Shown piece after piece: positions 39,424 through 48,743 of a DNA stretch of 64,000 nucleotides. Source of the DNA: Globodera rostochiensis (lineage: Eukaryota > Nematoda > Chromadorea > Rhabditida > Heteroderidae); the NCBI GenBank assembly GCA_018350325.1, contig JAEVLN010000032.1:558001-622000 (forward strand). Reading direction: 5' to 3'. How positions within the stretch are numbered: position 1 is the first letter of the stretch; every line of letters starts with the position of its first letter. The position numbers were made by a program, and so were the translations under genes. A model generated the notes under the pieces. That model saw nothing but the letters and a program-made list of their open reading frames with translations. It was not told the origin of the DNA and did no database searches.

Positions 39424-39591
39424 TCTTTTTATATTTCGCGCGGAAGGAAGTTCTGCGAGACTCATGCATTAAAATCTGTTAAATCTATTTGTTTTTCTTA
39501 TACAATTAAACCAATAAAATGGTTTATCTATGGAGTGAAGAATGAAGAATTAATGGTTTCAACACAAAAAGTAAACCAAGATTTTAATTAA
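39424..39591 (+). CDS. Candidate terminal exon, 55 codons
   Basis: GACTTTTTAG is a good acceptor and the frame after it is open to TAA (SFYISRGRKFCETHALKSVK...). It is Lys- and Ser-rich. The first third is GC-rich, the rest close to background, so the real exon may be shorter. Confidence 0.28.
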   Translation, partial: SFYISRGRKFCETHALKSVKSICFSYTIKPIKWFIYGVKNEELMVSTQKVNQDFN

Positions 39592-40164
39592 ATGTATTTA
39601 AAATCCGAAAACTAATGAAAATTACTTCCATGGAAAATATGTAAATAAAATAAGTGAATAATCCTATTGTGTTTACAACGAAATTACTATCTATCTTTTG
39701 TTAAACAAAAATGCGAAATTTTATAAACTTTGGAATAAAATAAATTAACAAAAAGCATAAAACTTGTAAAACAACATTTTTGTTCGACGAGAGTAGAACG
39801 AATTTTTTAAATTTCTGTGTTAAATAAAATCAGTTATTTAAATTCATAGAAAGACAAAAATAGTTTTTAATTACAAAGGACGTCAATTTTGTTGCAAAAC
39901 AACTTAATCACTATTTTCATTGATTCATGATAAATTTAAGTAATAATAATTTTGGACTTTTGTGGAAATTATTTCAATAAAAATAATTTAATAAACAAAT
40001 TATAATTAAAATTGATCTAATTCAAAACAAAAATCCAAAAAGCTTAACCAAAATAAAATAAATTGTATATAGTGAAGAAATCAATTGAAAAAAATTATTT
40101 ATCCCCATTTGTTAATTTAATATTGTTTTACATCAAATAAGGAAGCCGGAGCGGTAATTTGAAG

Positions 40165-40279
40165 AAGCGCGCTTGAAGCGAAAAAGCTGCGGCCGGCACA
40201 AAATTTGGAGCTGGCGGATTTGACTGCACCAGCACAAAACCTGGTGATGGCGAATTTGGCGGAACCGGCACAAAAATCT
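40165..40279 (+). CDS. Candidate exon encoding a 12-residue repeat
   Basis: A 36 bp unit is repeated 2.3 times; in this frame it encodes PAQNLxxAxLxx (PAQNLELADLTA, PAQNLVMANLAE, then PAQKS). The exon could run from acceptor TTTGAAG to donor TCT|GTAAAA. The antisense frame is open as well, so the strand is not certain. A GC-rich minisatellite without coding role is the alternative. Confidence 0.35.
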
Positions 40280-40720
40280 GTAAAAAGCCAAATAATTAAT
40301 GAAGACGCGTTACTGGATGTTGGACTAATAGCCAACTATTTCGACATGATTTTCTCTTATCATATAATTAGAGTAAATCGTAATAAACAATTTGATAATC
40401 AAAAAAAAATATAAACTACTATATTTAAATCAAACCAAAACATAAAATTTAATTTATAGAAAAACAATGTTCTCCATTCATTCGTATTTATAATATATTA
40501 ATCACAAATACTTAAATTTAAATGAATTACCGTAATTGTTAAAAAAATTTAAAAACCAAATTATTGTAGCTATAAAAAGAGTCTGACCGACTCAATAGCT
40601 TAATTTTAAATTACGCGGAAAACTAATGAAAAATTGCATTATAAAAATGTAGTAAAATAATTTAATGTGTTGGAATATTATGAACAATAATAAAAATTTA
40701 TCCGGCGGGAGCGGCGGCAG

Positions 40721-40824
40721 GTGGCCTTGCCTACTACATCTGGAAATGGGCGCTAAAGGAGGAGACAATCCAAAAAAAAAATGTCAAGTTTGAATGTATA
40801 TTAATTCTAAATTTAAAAAAGTAA
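40721..40824 (+). CDS. Candidate exon with a possible membrane segment
   Basis: After GGCGGCAG the frame reads GGLAYYIWKWALKEETIQ and stays open to TAA; the 10 codons before it (PAGAAA) continue the same frame. The composition suggests a small transmembrane protein with a charged tail. No family assigned, and two other frames are partly open. Confidence 0.3.
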
Positions 40825-41249
40825 ATTAATAAAACATAAAAAATTGAACGAAAACGCCAAATGGGAGCGTGCCAAATTTGTTAATAAAATAACTGGGTTC
40901 CGGCATTTTTACAAATTTTTTTCACATAAAAATTATAAAACACACCGTCTATCAAAGTGATGAACCCGTTTTAAGTAAAAATAAATAAAAAATGGCTCTT
41001 TAATAAAAAATTCAAAACTAGAAAAACCAAACTGAAATTTAAAAATTTCAACTAAAATAACTGGATTGCATGAAAGTGAAATCAAAAGAGAAAATTATCC
41101 AAATTTTTACAAAAAACCGTTACCATAAATTTAAATTTAATTGATAAAAAATATAAATTAGAAATAAGTCATCCTATGCTTTGCTCGCATATTTACTTTT
41201 CACTTATTCTGCGTTTGACCGGCTAACCGACTTTTTTTTAATTTATGCC

Positions 41250-41420
41250 CAGTGTTTTCTTGTTCCAACATTTTTCGATCTGTTTTGTTCTCAAAAACGT
41301 TTCGAAAATATTTTTCATTAAAAACCTTATTTTTCGAGTTTTTAAAATGCAGCGAGACTCGATATCTTGACCTAAAATACCCGAGAAATTTCTTGACTCG
41401 AACCGCGACTTTTTTGAAAA
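41250..41420. repeat. CTCGAG-type dispersed repeat
   Basis: It contains GCGAGACTCGATATC and GAAATTTCTTGACTCG, matching the 5.7 kb copy. Overlapping frames of 70-90 codons on both strands here are composition effects. Confidence 0.5.
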
Positions 41421-42444
41421 AAAATTTCCCGACGACGCCGTGGGACCCACCAACAACAAAATTCAAGACTAGTTATTACGTGAAAAATATTAAAAAAAAT
41501 ATATTTTAGAAATTTTAAATATGGTTTAAACCCAAATAAACAAATTAACATTTATTCAAATAAATTCAAATAAAAAAACTCGTAAAATCATTTTTACAAT
41601 TATTAAAATGCAAGAAATAAAACATAACAAATTGCAATTATTAATTTGCCATTATGGTATATATTTTAATTGAAAAATAGAAGAGGGTATTAGCACTGTA
41701 TGATGAATAAGATGGCATTTTAAAATGGCAAAACAAAATTCTCAAATTGAATTTGGACCAAAAATCACTTCTTGATACAATTACATTTTAATATTTGGTG
41801 TGAATTTGCGAATCGTTTAAATTGATTTTTGTTAGTTTTGACTAAAATTTTATTGCATTTTACCTTAAAATGTGCCTATTTTTGCTTTTTTTTTGCCATT
41901 TTAGTGCTTTTTTACAACAAATAGTTAGCATTTAAATTACATTTTAAAACTAACATCGATTGATCAAAAAAGTTTTCTTAAACGACCGACCCTATCAAGC
42001 AATATCGCCGACGTCAGTCGCCATTTACGTCCACCAAAAGGTTTAAAGCGTGTCTCGATGATACCTTTTGCTCATTTGTGTGCGGCATGCCATAATAAAT
42101 AAATAGCAATTTATTAAATGTATATTATATATCAAAAAAATAGAATATTTAGAATAACAAATAACAACAATTAACTGTTTATACTGTAATTGAACTTCGG
42201 TCGATGTTTCAAAATTATTTTAAAATTGCATAAAGATTGCCTTATGGGCAGAATAGCTGCAATTAATAATGAATTAGGTAATAATATATTGATAAGCATA
42301 CTAATTGACAGCTCTTAAATATAATACAAATAAATATTAAAGAAATTTTTAACCAATATAAAGTTGCCTGCCAATTTAAAAGTTCTGCGAGATTAATAAC
42401 GAGACATTTTTAATTAAATAAAATTCTTTTCAATCGTTTTACAG

Positions 42445-42496
42445 ACAATTCGCCGCAGCCGATATTGAACTCTTAATTTTAAAAATGTTAAACTAA
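42445..42496 (+). CDS. Candidate short terminal exon
   Basis: The near-ideal acceptor CGTTTTACAG is followed by QFAAADIELLILKMLN and TAA. Only 52 bp. Confidence 0.3.
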
Positions 42497-43233
42497 CATT
42501 TAATACAAAACTATCAAACATCAAAAAATTATCATGTATTAATTAAAAATACAGAAAATTTTATTATAAAAATATTTGCAATCCAAAATCTGGAAAAGAA
42601 ACCTTTAATCGTTTTAATTATTAACAGGATATAAAAATACAACATGCTTAAGATATTGTTTAACAGGAAACGCGTGCGTAAATTTCAAATAAATTTTTAT
42701 CTATTGCATAATAATCTTGATTTTGAAAAATAAAATTTCCCTTCGATTTATATAAATTTATGAGATGAATATCACGACTAAAAAACATTACTGTAATGTA
42801 ATGGCAAAAAAGGATATGTCTATCTAAATAAAATATCCAATTCGATATGCGATTTTGGAGTTAAGTATAAATAATTTGAATAAATAAATAAAATAAATAT
42901 AAATTCTTTAATTCAAATATTTAATCTTTGAGATAGAAGTTATAGTTGGGTATGCGCAAGACTTTTAAAATTATAATTTTTTCCCTTTATTATATGAATA
43001 TAATAATAATTGCTATGCTGTAAATTAAATATATAGCTAAAAATTTATAAAAATATGAAATTAAACATCTTGAAAAAACTACGAATAAATATTTCTAATT
43101 CGGTGCTTAAATCGTCACCTCAAAACGCTTTCTTATTTTCAAAATCTTACGTCAATACATTACAACCATACATAAACCGTACAAAAGGCAAGAGCATCAA
43201 ATTATAATTATCGTGTAATTAATATGTTGACAG

Positions 43234-43367
43234 AACTTTACTGGCCACCAGAAAAACAGCCAACGTCAGGGAACAAGAAATTGTAATTAAAATACAAAAG
43301 TTTACGAATATTCGCGGCCAAACTACAAGCAATTCTAGAGAACAGAGAAGCACCTCCTTTACCGGAC
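43234..43367 (+). CDS. Candidate exon, 44 codons
   Basis: Acceptor GTTGACAG and possible donor GGAC|GTTAAT enclose a single long frame (TLLATRKTANVREQEIVIKI...). The antisense strand also has a 47-codon frame. Hydrophilic, Gln/Arg/Ser-rich. Confidence 0.28.
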
Positions 43368-43677
43368 GTTAATTTAAAACAATTAAAAACTAATTCAGAT
43401 GTTAATCAAACAAATAGTTCTTTTATATAAACAAAACTTAAAAATATACTTTTCTTCAAAATGTTTAAAGTAACAACCAATTTAGAGATAGCGCTGCAAT
43501 TAAATATCATAAAAACAGAATATCAAATCAAAAATATAACCGTTATACTATATAAATAGAAAAGAGTATATTTTAAAAGATAAGGCCGGCAATACAACAA
43601 AAATATATAATAAAAGGTATAGCAAAAAATCTATTTTATCCATGTATAAAACAAAACATTAAATAAAAACTCTTCAG

Positions 43678-43715
43678 CTGGATAAAATTGCAGGCGTTGA
43701 GGACTTCATGAAGCT
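43678..43715 (+). CDS. Candidate mini-exon 1 of a phase-linked set
   Basis: AACTCTTCAG|CTG ... CT|GTGAAA encloses LDKIAGVEDFMKL. It ends in phase 2, matching the start phase of the next candidate at 43949. Confidence 0.35.
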
Positions 43716-43948
43716 GTGAAATACTAATTTTAACATTAAAAATTACGCTGCTGTTTACAAATATAAATTTAAATTAAAAACACAAGAGTGTAAAACAAAT
43801 ATTATAATTAATTTCTAAAATTGAATTTTAAATCCTAAACAAATAAAATAAAAAATTAAAATATTTTTTGTTAAAAACATCCAAAACCCAGTTAAATATA
43901 CTTATAAATCGATAAATTAGGCCTAATATGATCTCACGGTGTTTCAAG

Positions 43949-43981
43949 CTTTTATGAGGACCATTATGCGAAGATTATCTT
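43949..43981 (+). CDS. Candidate mini-exon 2 of a phase-linked set
   Basis: GTGTTTCAAG acceptor and TT|GTAAAT donor enclose 33 bp reading (L)FYEDHYAKII. Phases match the neighbours at 43715 and 44416. Confidence 0.33.
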
Positions 43982-44415
43982 GTAAATAACAAATTTGTTT
44001 TAAAGTATATTTAATAGTGAAAAACCGAAAATATTAATCATTAGAACACCATATAATTACTTAATATATGACCTAAAGCAACAAAGATTCATTAAGAACC
44101 GTACGATTAATGTGTCAGAAATACTGGAAAAACTAAAAATAAACGTAATATTAATTATAGAAAAAAATAAAAGTATGTCGTATAATTTCCATAAAATTTA
44201 GAAATTATCTTTTTTACCAACAAACCAAACCTATCTAAAAAACGACTGCGCGCTACGCCCTCGGCAAGAATATGTGTACTAGCGACTTCAAATAAAAATA
44301 CATTTATTAAAAAAAATACTTAAAATAACTATTTAATGAAGCAAAGTTGCTTATACAACATATTTAGCTATAGAATTCCAAAATAACACTCATTGACCAC
44401 CTAAATACGTTGAAG

Positions 44416-44449
44416 ACAAGAAGGTCTCGGAATTGCAAATATAAATCTG
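44416..44449 (+). CDS. Candidate mini-exon 3 of a phase-linked set
   Basis: GTTGAAG acceptor and CTG|GTTATT donor enclose (L)QEGLGIANINL, phase-compatible with the exon ending at 43981. The donor is weak; without it the frame continues to TAA eight codons later. Confidence 0.28.
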
Positions 44450-45120
44450 GTTATTAAAGAAACAATATATTAAACCACCGAGCAAAATGCTGGAATAAAT
44501 GAATATAATATAGTATTTTGAAAAATAAATTAAAACGTTCTAATAATTTAATCGAATTGATTAGATTAAGCAATAATTAATTTGATAATATATTTTTCAA
44601 ATTTCAAAGACTATCGATTGTTTATATCAATTCAAATCGTGTTGATCTACGAATTAAGTGTGGAGGTCAACGAGGGCATCAACCGTCGTAGCAAAAAACA
44701 TTTATGACAAAGCAAAAAAAAATGTTAATATGAAAATTAAATAAAGCAAAAATATAAAAAAATAATACAAAAATAATATATAAAAATTTTAATTAAAGTA
44801 ATCAACCAATAAAAATTTACTACTATAAGTGTATAAATCTGAAGGTCAAATAGTAACATCAAGCTCAAAATAATGCCGGCTGTGCCAGCGTGCATGAAAC
44901 CGGACGTTGGATGATCGCAGGTGCGGAAACAAAATGCCGTAAATTGTCATTGATCAAAATTTGTTAAATTTTTTAAAAACTATTATATCGTCTATTGAGA
45001 TGTGTAAACAAAGCCAATGAAAAATTTATGATATAAAAAGATGTTCATCATTTTTTTGAAATTTGATATGGTTGTTTCAACATAATAATTCTTTTACATA
45101 ATTTAAAAAATATAATGACT

Positions 45121-45450
45121 AGGGCGGCGATTTATAGGATAAAAAATCTCGAAATATGGCCATAAAATATGGATGAAAAATCGCAAAATATGGACAAAAA
45201 TTGCAAAATATGGACGAAATATGAACAAAATATGGATAAAAATTTTTTCAAATATAGCAAAAAATAGGCGCGTTTTCCTAATTGAAGTAATAAGAGAAAT
45301 TAAAATTTTCATATGTAAATTAAAGGCATTTCAGAAAAATTTTTCAAAAAAAGCAAAATTTTAAAAATTTTCATTTTTGATGGCAAAATTCTTAGTCACG
45401 AAAAAGTCAATTTGTGATCGTTATCTGTCGGAGTTTTGGTGGCCAAGCGG
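45121..45450. mobile_element. Truncated, inverted copy of the 27.4 kb MITE
   Basis: The start (GGGCGGCGATTTATAGGAT, then AAAAAATCTCGAAATATGG) is the reverse complement of the right end of the element at 27374-27882. Similarity continues through the repeated AAATATGGA words. The second inverted end is not found; the sequence runs into GC-richer DNA near 45400 that is shared with nothing else here. Confidence 0.6.
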
Positions 45451-45566
45451 GGAGTTTGTTTTATTTGCAAAAAAATTTTTAATCAAAAAAAGTCGGTGTT
45501 TCGGCTTCGCTATTTCGTGGCTTTGGTGTTTTGTTGGCGCGACCGCGATTAATGTAAATCAAAAGG

Positions 45567-45850
45567 CATTAGCTCAGAAAAATTAAATCAAAAATGATTT
45601 ATTATGCAAAGATAATATCATATGCAAGAAAATAATTATATACCACCTTTTGTCAAAATAGACAATGAAATAAAGGGAATGACAAATATAAATAAAATCA
45701 AAGAAATAATAACAACAGAAAAATTACATTTTTAATTTAAAATAATAACAAGGCAAAAATCTTATTATAAATAAATTAAATTTTTAAAAAAAATTTATTT
45801 TGACAAATTAAAATAGTTTTTGCAATGCACATTATTTCAAAAAATCAAAA
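45567..45850. repeat. Second inverted relative of the 1.2 kb block
   Basis: It shares TTAGCTCAGAAAAATTAAAT, CACCTTTTGTCAAAA and CAGAAAAATTACATTTTTAA with 25700-26010. It directly follows the truncated MITE at 45121-45450. Confidence 0.55.
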
Positions 45851-46544
45851 TTAGCAGAAAATGAGTTTTATAAACATTTTAAAACAAATTAAACAAAATG
45901 ATCCCATTTATTAAAATTGTGATGGAAGCCGCCGCCCGGGGACAAGCACTAAACGGATCGAAATTTAGGTAGGTGCGGGTATCAAGAATAAAGTTAAAAA
46001 TTAAACCAAATTTATTACAAAATCATTATTATTTAAGCAAGTTTGTGGGCATGACCAAAAAAACTTGCATTGAACTCACTCCGGTGTAGGCTCAAATAAA
46101 CTGAGAGCAATAACTTCACACAATCATTTGCCGAATCATATAAAAAACATTGTCAAATAAACCAAAATCTTGAATATAATTATAATAAAAACAATAGATA
46201 AAAATATTAAAGATTAACAGAAAATATTCGAGTAAAAATAAATATAGACGCGGAAGTAATTATTATGCTTAAATAATTAGCTTGATTGAACTGCATTGTT
46301 ATATCATAAATCGAATTTAAATAAAACTTTATAGCTTAATAGGTATTGAAGTTCTTAACATAAACGAAATATTAAAAAAAGTTAATATTACCTAATTGCA
46401 TAAAAATATGAGTGCAAAAAATTAGAATGTACAATATGTAATTTTAGCAAATCCTGAGAAATTTGAACAACAAATTTGTAAAAATATATTAAGCCTTACT
46501 ATGCGATTAAAAAACACCCAAAATAATAATTATAAAAATAAAAC

Positions 46545-46586
46545 TTCTTGAGTAAAAGCATGGCCACGCCCAATGATCTCGCCTTG
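46545..46586 (-). CDS. Candidate mini-exon, minus strand
   Basis: GATTTACAG acceptor and GAA|GTTTTA donor enclose QGEIIGRGHAFTQE. On the plus strand the same bases start ATGGCCACG and end at CT|GTAAAT (MATPNDLAL), so the strand is undecided. Confidence 0.28.
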
Positions 46587-46775
46587 CTGTAAATCCAGGG
46601 ATGTATTTTTATTAAAAATATATTTGTTTTAGTTGATAAATAAAATCATAAATGATTTGCATTATTTTTGTTTTAATGACATTTTTATTTTAGTTGAGAG
46701 TGAGTTTTTGACATTTCTGATCTTGAACGATCCCTTTTTGCTTACAATAAGTTGGCGGTATTGGGACGAGAAGTT

Positions 46776-46870
46776 GGGTTAAATGGCGCATTCTTAATAA
46801 CACCAACCCACTGCAAATTAGGCGCGCCGCGCACAAAGGCGTGCCGCGCACAATGGCGCGCCGTTTTGAC
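46776..46870. repeat. GGCGCGCC minisatellite, block 1
   Basis: The same lead-in as block 2 (GCGCATTCTTAATAACACCA, then CTGCAAATT) is followed by only about three CGCGC-type units. The shared lead-in shows the two blocks are copies of one element whose repeat number has changed. Confidence 0.7.
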
Positions 46871-47020
46871 TTCCCCATGCGCCCATTACGGTAATGGTAC
46901 TGAAGTGTCCATTTTACAATTTAATTTAAAAGTTTTAAACCGGTTCGAAAATTTAAATAACCCAATTTTTATTTTCTATCAACTAATTCGTAATTTTGAA
47001 AGCCTATATGAGTGATTTCC

Positions 47021-47430
47021 CGGTACACATCACTTCAGTGCCCACACTTCAGTGCCGGACACTTCAGTGCCAGCACTTAAAAAGGCTATAACTTTTTTTA
47101 AACTCAACCAAATCAAACATCAAGATGTCATTGGAAAGCTCTAAATGAGAAGCATCGTACAAAAAAATCCAAGGCGGTTCAATTCGTTTTTAAGAAGTTC
47201 AACGTGAAAAACATCCAAAATCAGGGCTTTTCATCAGTTTATTGCAATAACTTTTTACGAATTTTCTAATTGATTAGCGTTAGCTTAACAATAGCTTTTA
47301 AAAGCTTAGAACTTTCCAATGACATCTTGATTGTTTGATTTGGTTGAGTTTAAAAAAAGTTATAGCCTTTTTAACTGCTGGCACTGAAGTGTCAGGCACT
47401 GAAGTGTGGGCACTGAAATGAACGCCGCCG
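47021..47430. mobile_element. Mutator-like foldback MITE with 9 bp target-site duplication
   Basis: Left arm 47028-47142 and right arm 47309-47420 are near-perfect inverted repeats of about 113 bp around a 166 bp centre. The arms start with three copies of a CACTTCAGTG-type decamer, then a shared stretch ending at an Aly-like TTGGAAAG(C/T)TCT. The element is flanked by GTGATTTCC at 47012-47020 and again at 47431-47439, an exact 9 bp duplication. Long arms plus 9 bp duplications are typical of non-autonomous Mutator-like elements. There is no coding capacity. Confidence 0.8.
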
Positions 47431-47659
47431 GTGATTTCCTCATTTTTTAATCAGTGGACAACTGAGTCCCCAGTCAAAAGACACTTCAGTCCCTGGTCTT
47501 TAACTCTTCAGGGAATGGTTGCCGCAAAAAAATTTTTTAGCATTCGTAAGTTAGGCTTAGAATGGAGACGATTGATATATATTCCGTTTTCCGTTTGATT
47601 TTGAGTCTGGACCGTATGACCAATATTTTCCGCAAATTATAATATTTTACAAGTTCTCC

Positions 47660-47930
47660 AGTTAGGTTGAATGCGCATTCTTGATAACACCACCTCCCTG
47701 CAAATTCGCGCCGCGCAAAAAGGCTCGCCGCGCACATAGGCGCGCCACGCACTTTAGCGCGCAACATATAGGCGCGCGCACCGCGCAAAAAGGCTCGCCG
47801 CGCACATAGGCGCGCCGCGCACATAGGCGCGCCACGCACATAGGCGCGCCACGCACATAGGCGCGCCACGCACTTTAGCGCGCAACATATAGGCGCGCGC
47901 ACCGCGCAAAAAGGTGCGCCGCGCACATTA
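47660..47930. repeat. GGCGCGCC minisatellite, block 2
   Basis: After a lead-in (TGCGCATTCTTGATAACACC) comes an array of a 17 bp unit, CGCGCACATAGGCGCGC, with variants CACGCACTTTAGCGCGC and CGCGCAAAAAGGCTCGC. A higher-order block of several units is itself repeated. All frames look open on the minus strand because of the base composition; this is not a gene. Confidence 0.8.
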
Positions 47931-48084
47931 TCACCGACCCCAATTTTTAGGAGTGTATTTTTAGGGTTTTCGTGTTTTTTTTGTTACGTAAATTGGTCAC
48001 ACAAATTTAAATTCATCTTCATTCCGCACGGGGGCCAGTTTTTTAGGGAACCAATTTTCAAAAAATCCTCGTAGACCAGTTTTC

Positions 48085-48175
48085 CGGCACTCGTTAATAG
48101 GCGCCAATAGAGCCGAAACGTCCTGGGCGCCGAAATGGCAGAGCTGAAACGTCCCCGGCGCCGAAACGTCACGCT
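48085..48175. repeat. GCCGAAACGTC short tandem repeat upstream of the carrier gene
   Basis: Three to four imperfect copies of GGCGCCGAAACGTCC, 570-650 bp before the carrier start codon. The promoter of that gene should lie between here and 48744, but I see no recognisable core element. Confidence 0.45.
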
Positions 48176-48743
48176 CCCCAAATTTGCGCTAGCGCAACTT
48201 TTTTCTGCCTTGAAAATTATTATTAATTACGGCTGGTTTTGCTGTTGTTTCGCTTTCATATTTGACAACAAATTCAATTACATTTTTTCATTTGATTATT
48301 GGCGTCTGACTCTGTCCGAACATCGTAAAACTGAATGCGTTGAAATGAGTTTTTGAGGTAGGGAGGGAATGCCACGGAAGCGTTTATCCAGAAAAAGTTT
48401 CAATTTAAGGAGGGGGTTAACACTAAACATTTTGGTTGGTGGTCGGGCGGCGAACAAATCGACAAATTAAAAAAAGAAAAATCGAATTTCTTGACGGAAT
48501 AAACGTATTTTTTTAAATAAATTTTTTTTGTGTAATTCGCGCGTAATTTTTTCGTTTTATGTATTACCTTTTTTCCGATTTTCGGGGGGTGTATTCCCGT
48601 TTTTACTGCATTTTTGTTAGGGAATTTTTCAAATTTTCTTATAAAACTGTATAAAACCATTTTTTTAGAATTGTACACAGCTACCTATATACTTTGAGAA
48701 AATTTTTGTGAAAAATAAATTTTTCTAAATATTTCCTAAAAAA

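Larger units (their letters stand above)
44450..46500. other. AT-rich stretch up to the composition boundary
   Basis: Islands at 44645-44700 and 44875-44935 are open in two or more frames each. The rest is repeats listed separately, plus background. No gene identified. Confidence 0.35.

Noticed and set aside
1..46500. Ciliate germline-type scrambled gene segments separated by AT-rich spacers
   Set aside because: The appearance is similar, but TAA and TGA act as normal stops and GT-AG introns dominate in the confirmed genes of the same window.
47537..47926. Long minus-strand open frame of about 130 codons rich in Arg, Ala and Cys
   Set aside because: It is the translation of the GGCGCGCC minisatellite; all frames are open because the repeat contains almost no A/T-rich stop codons.
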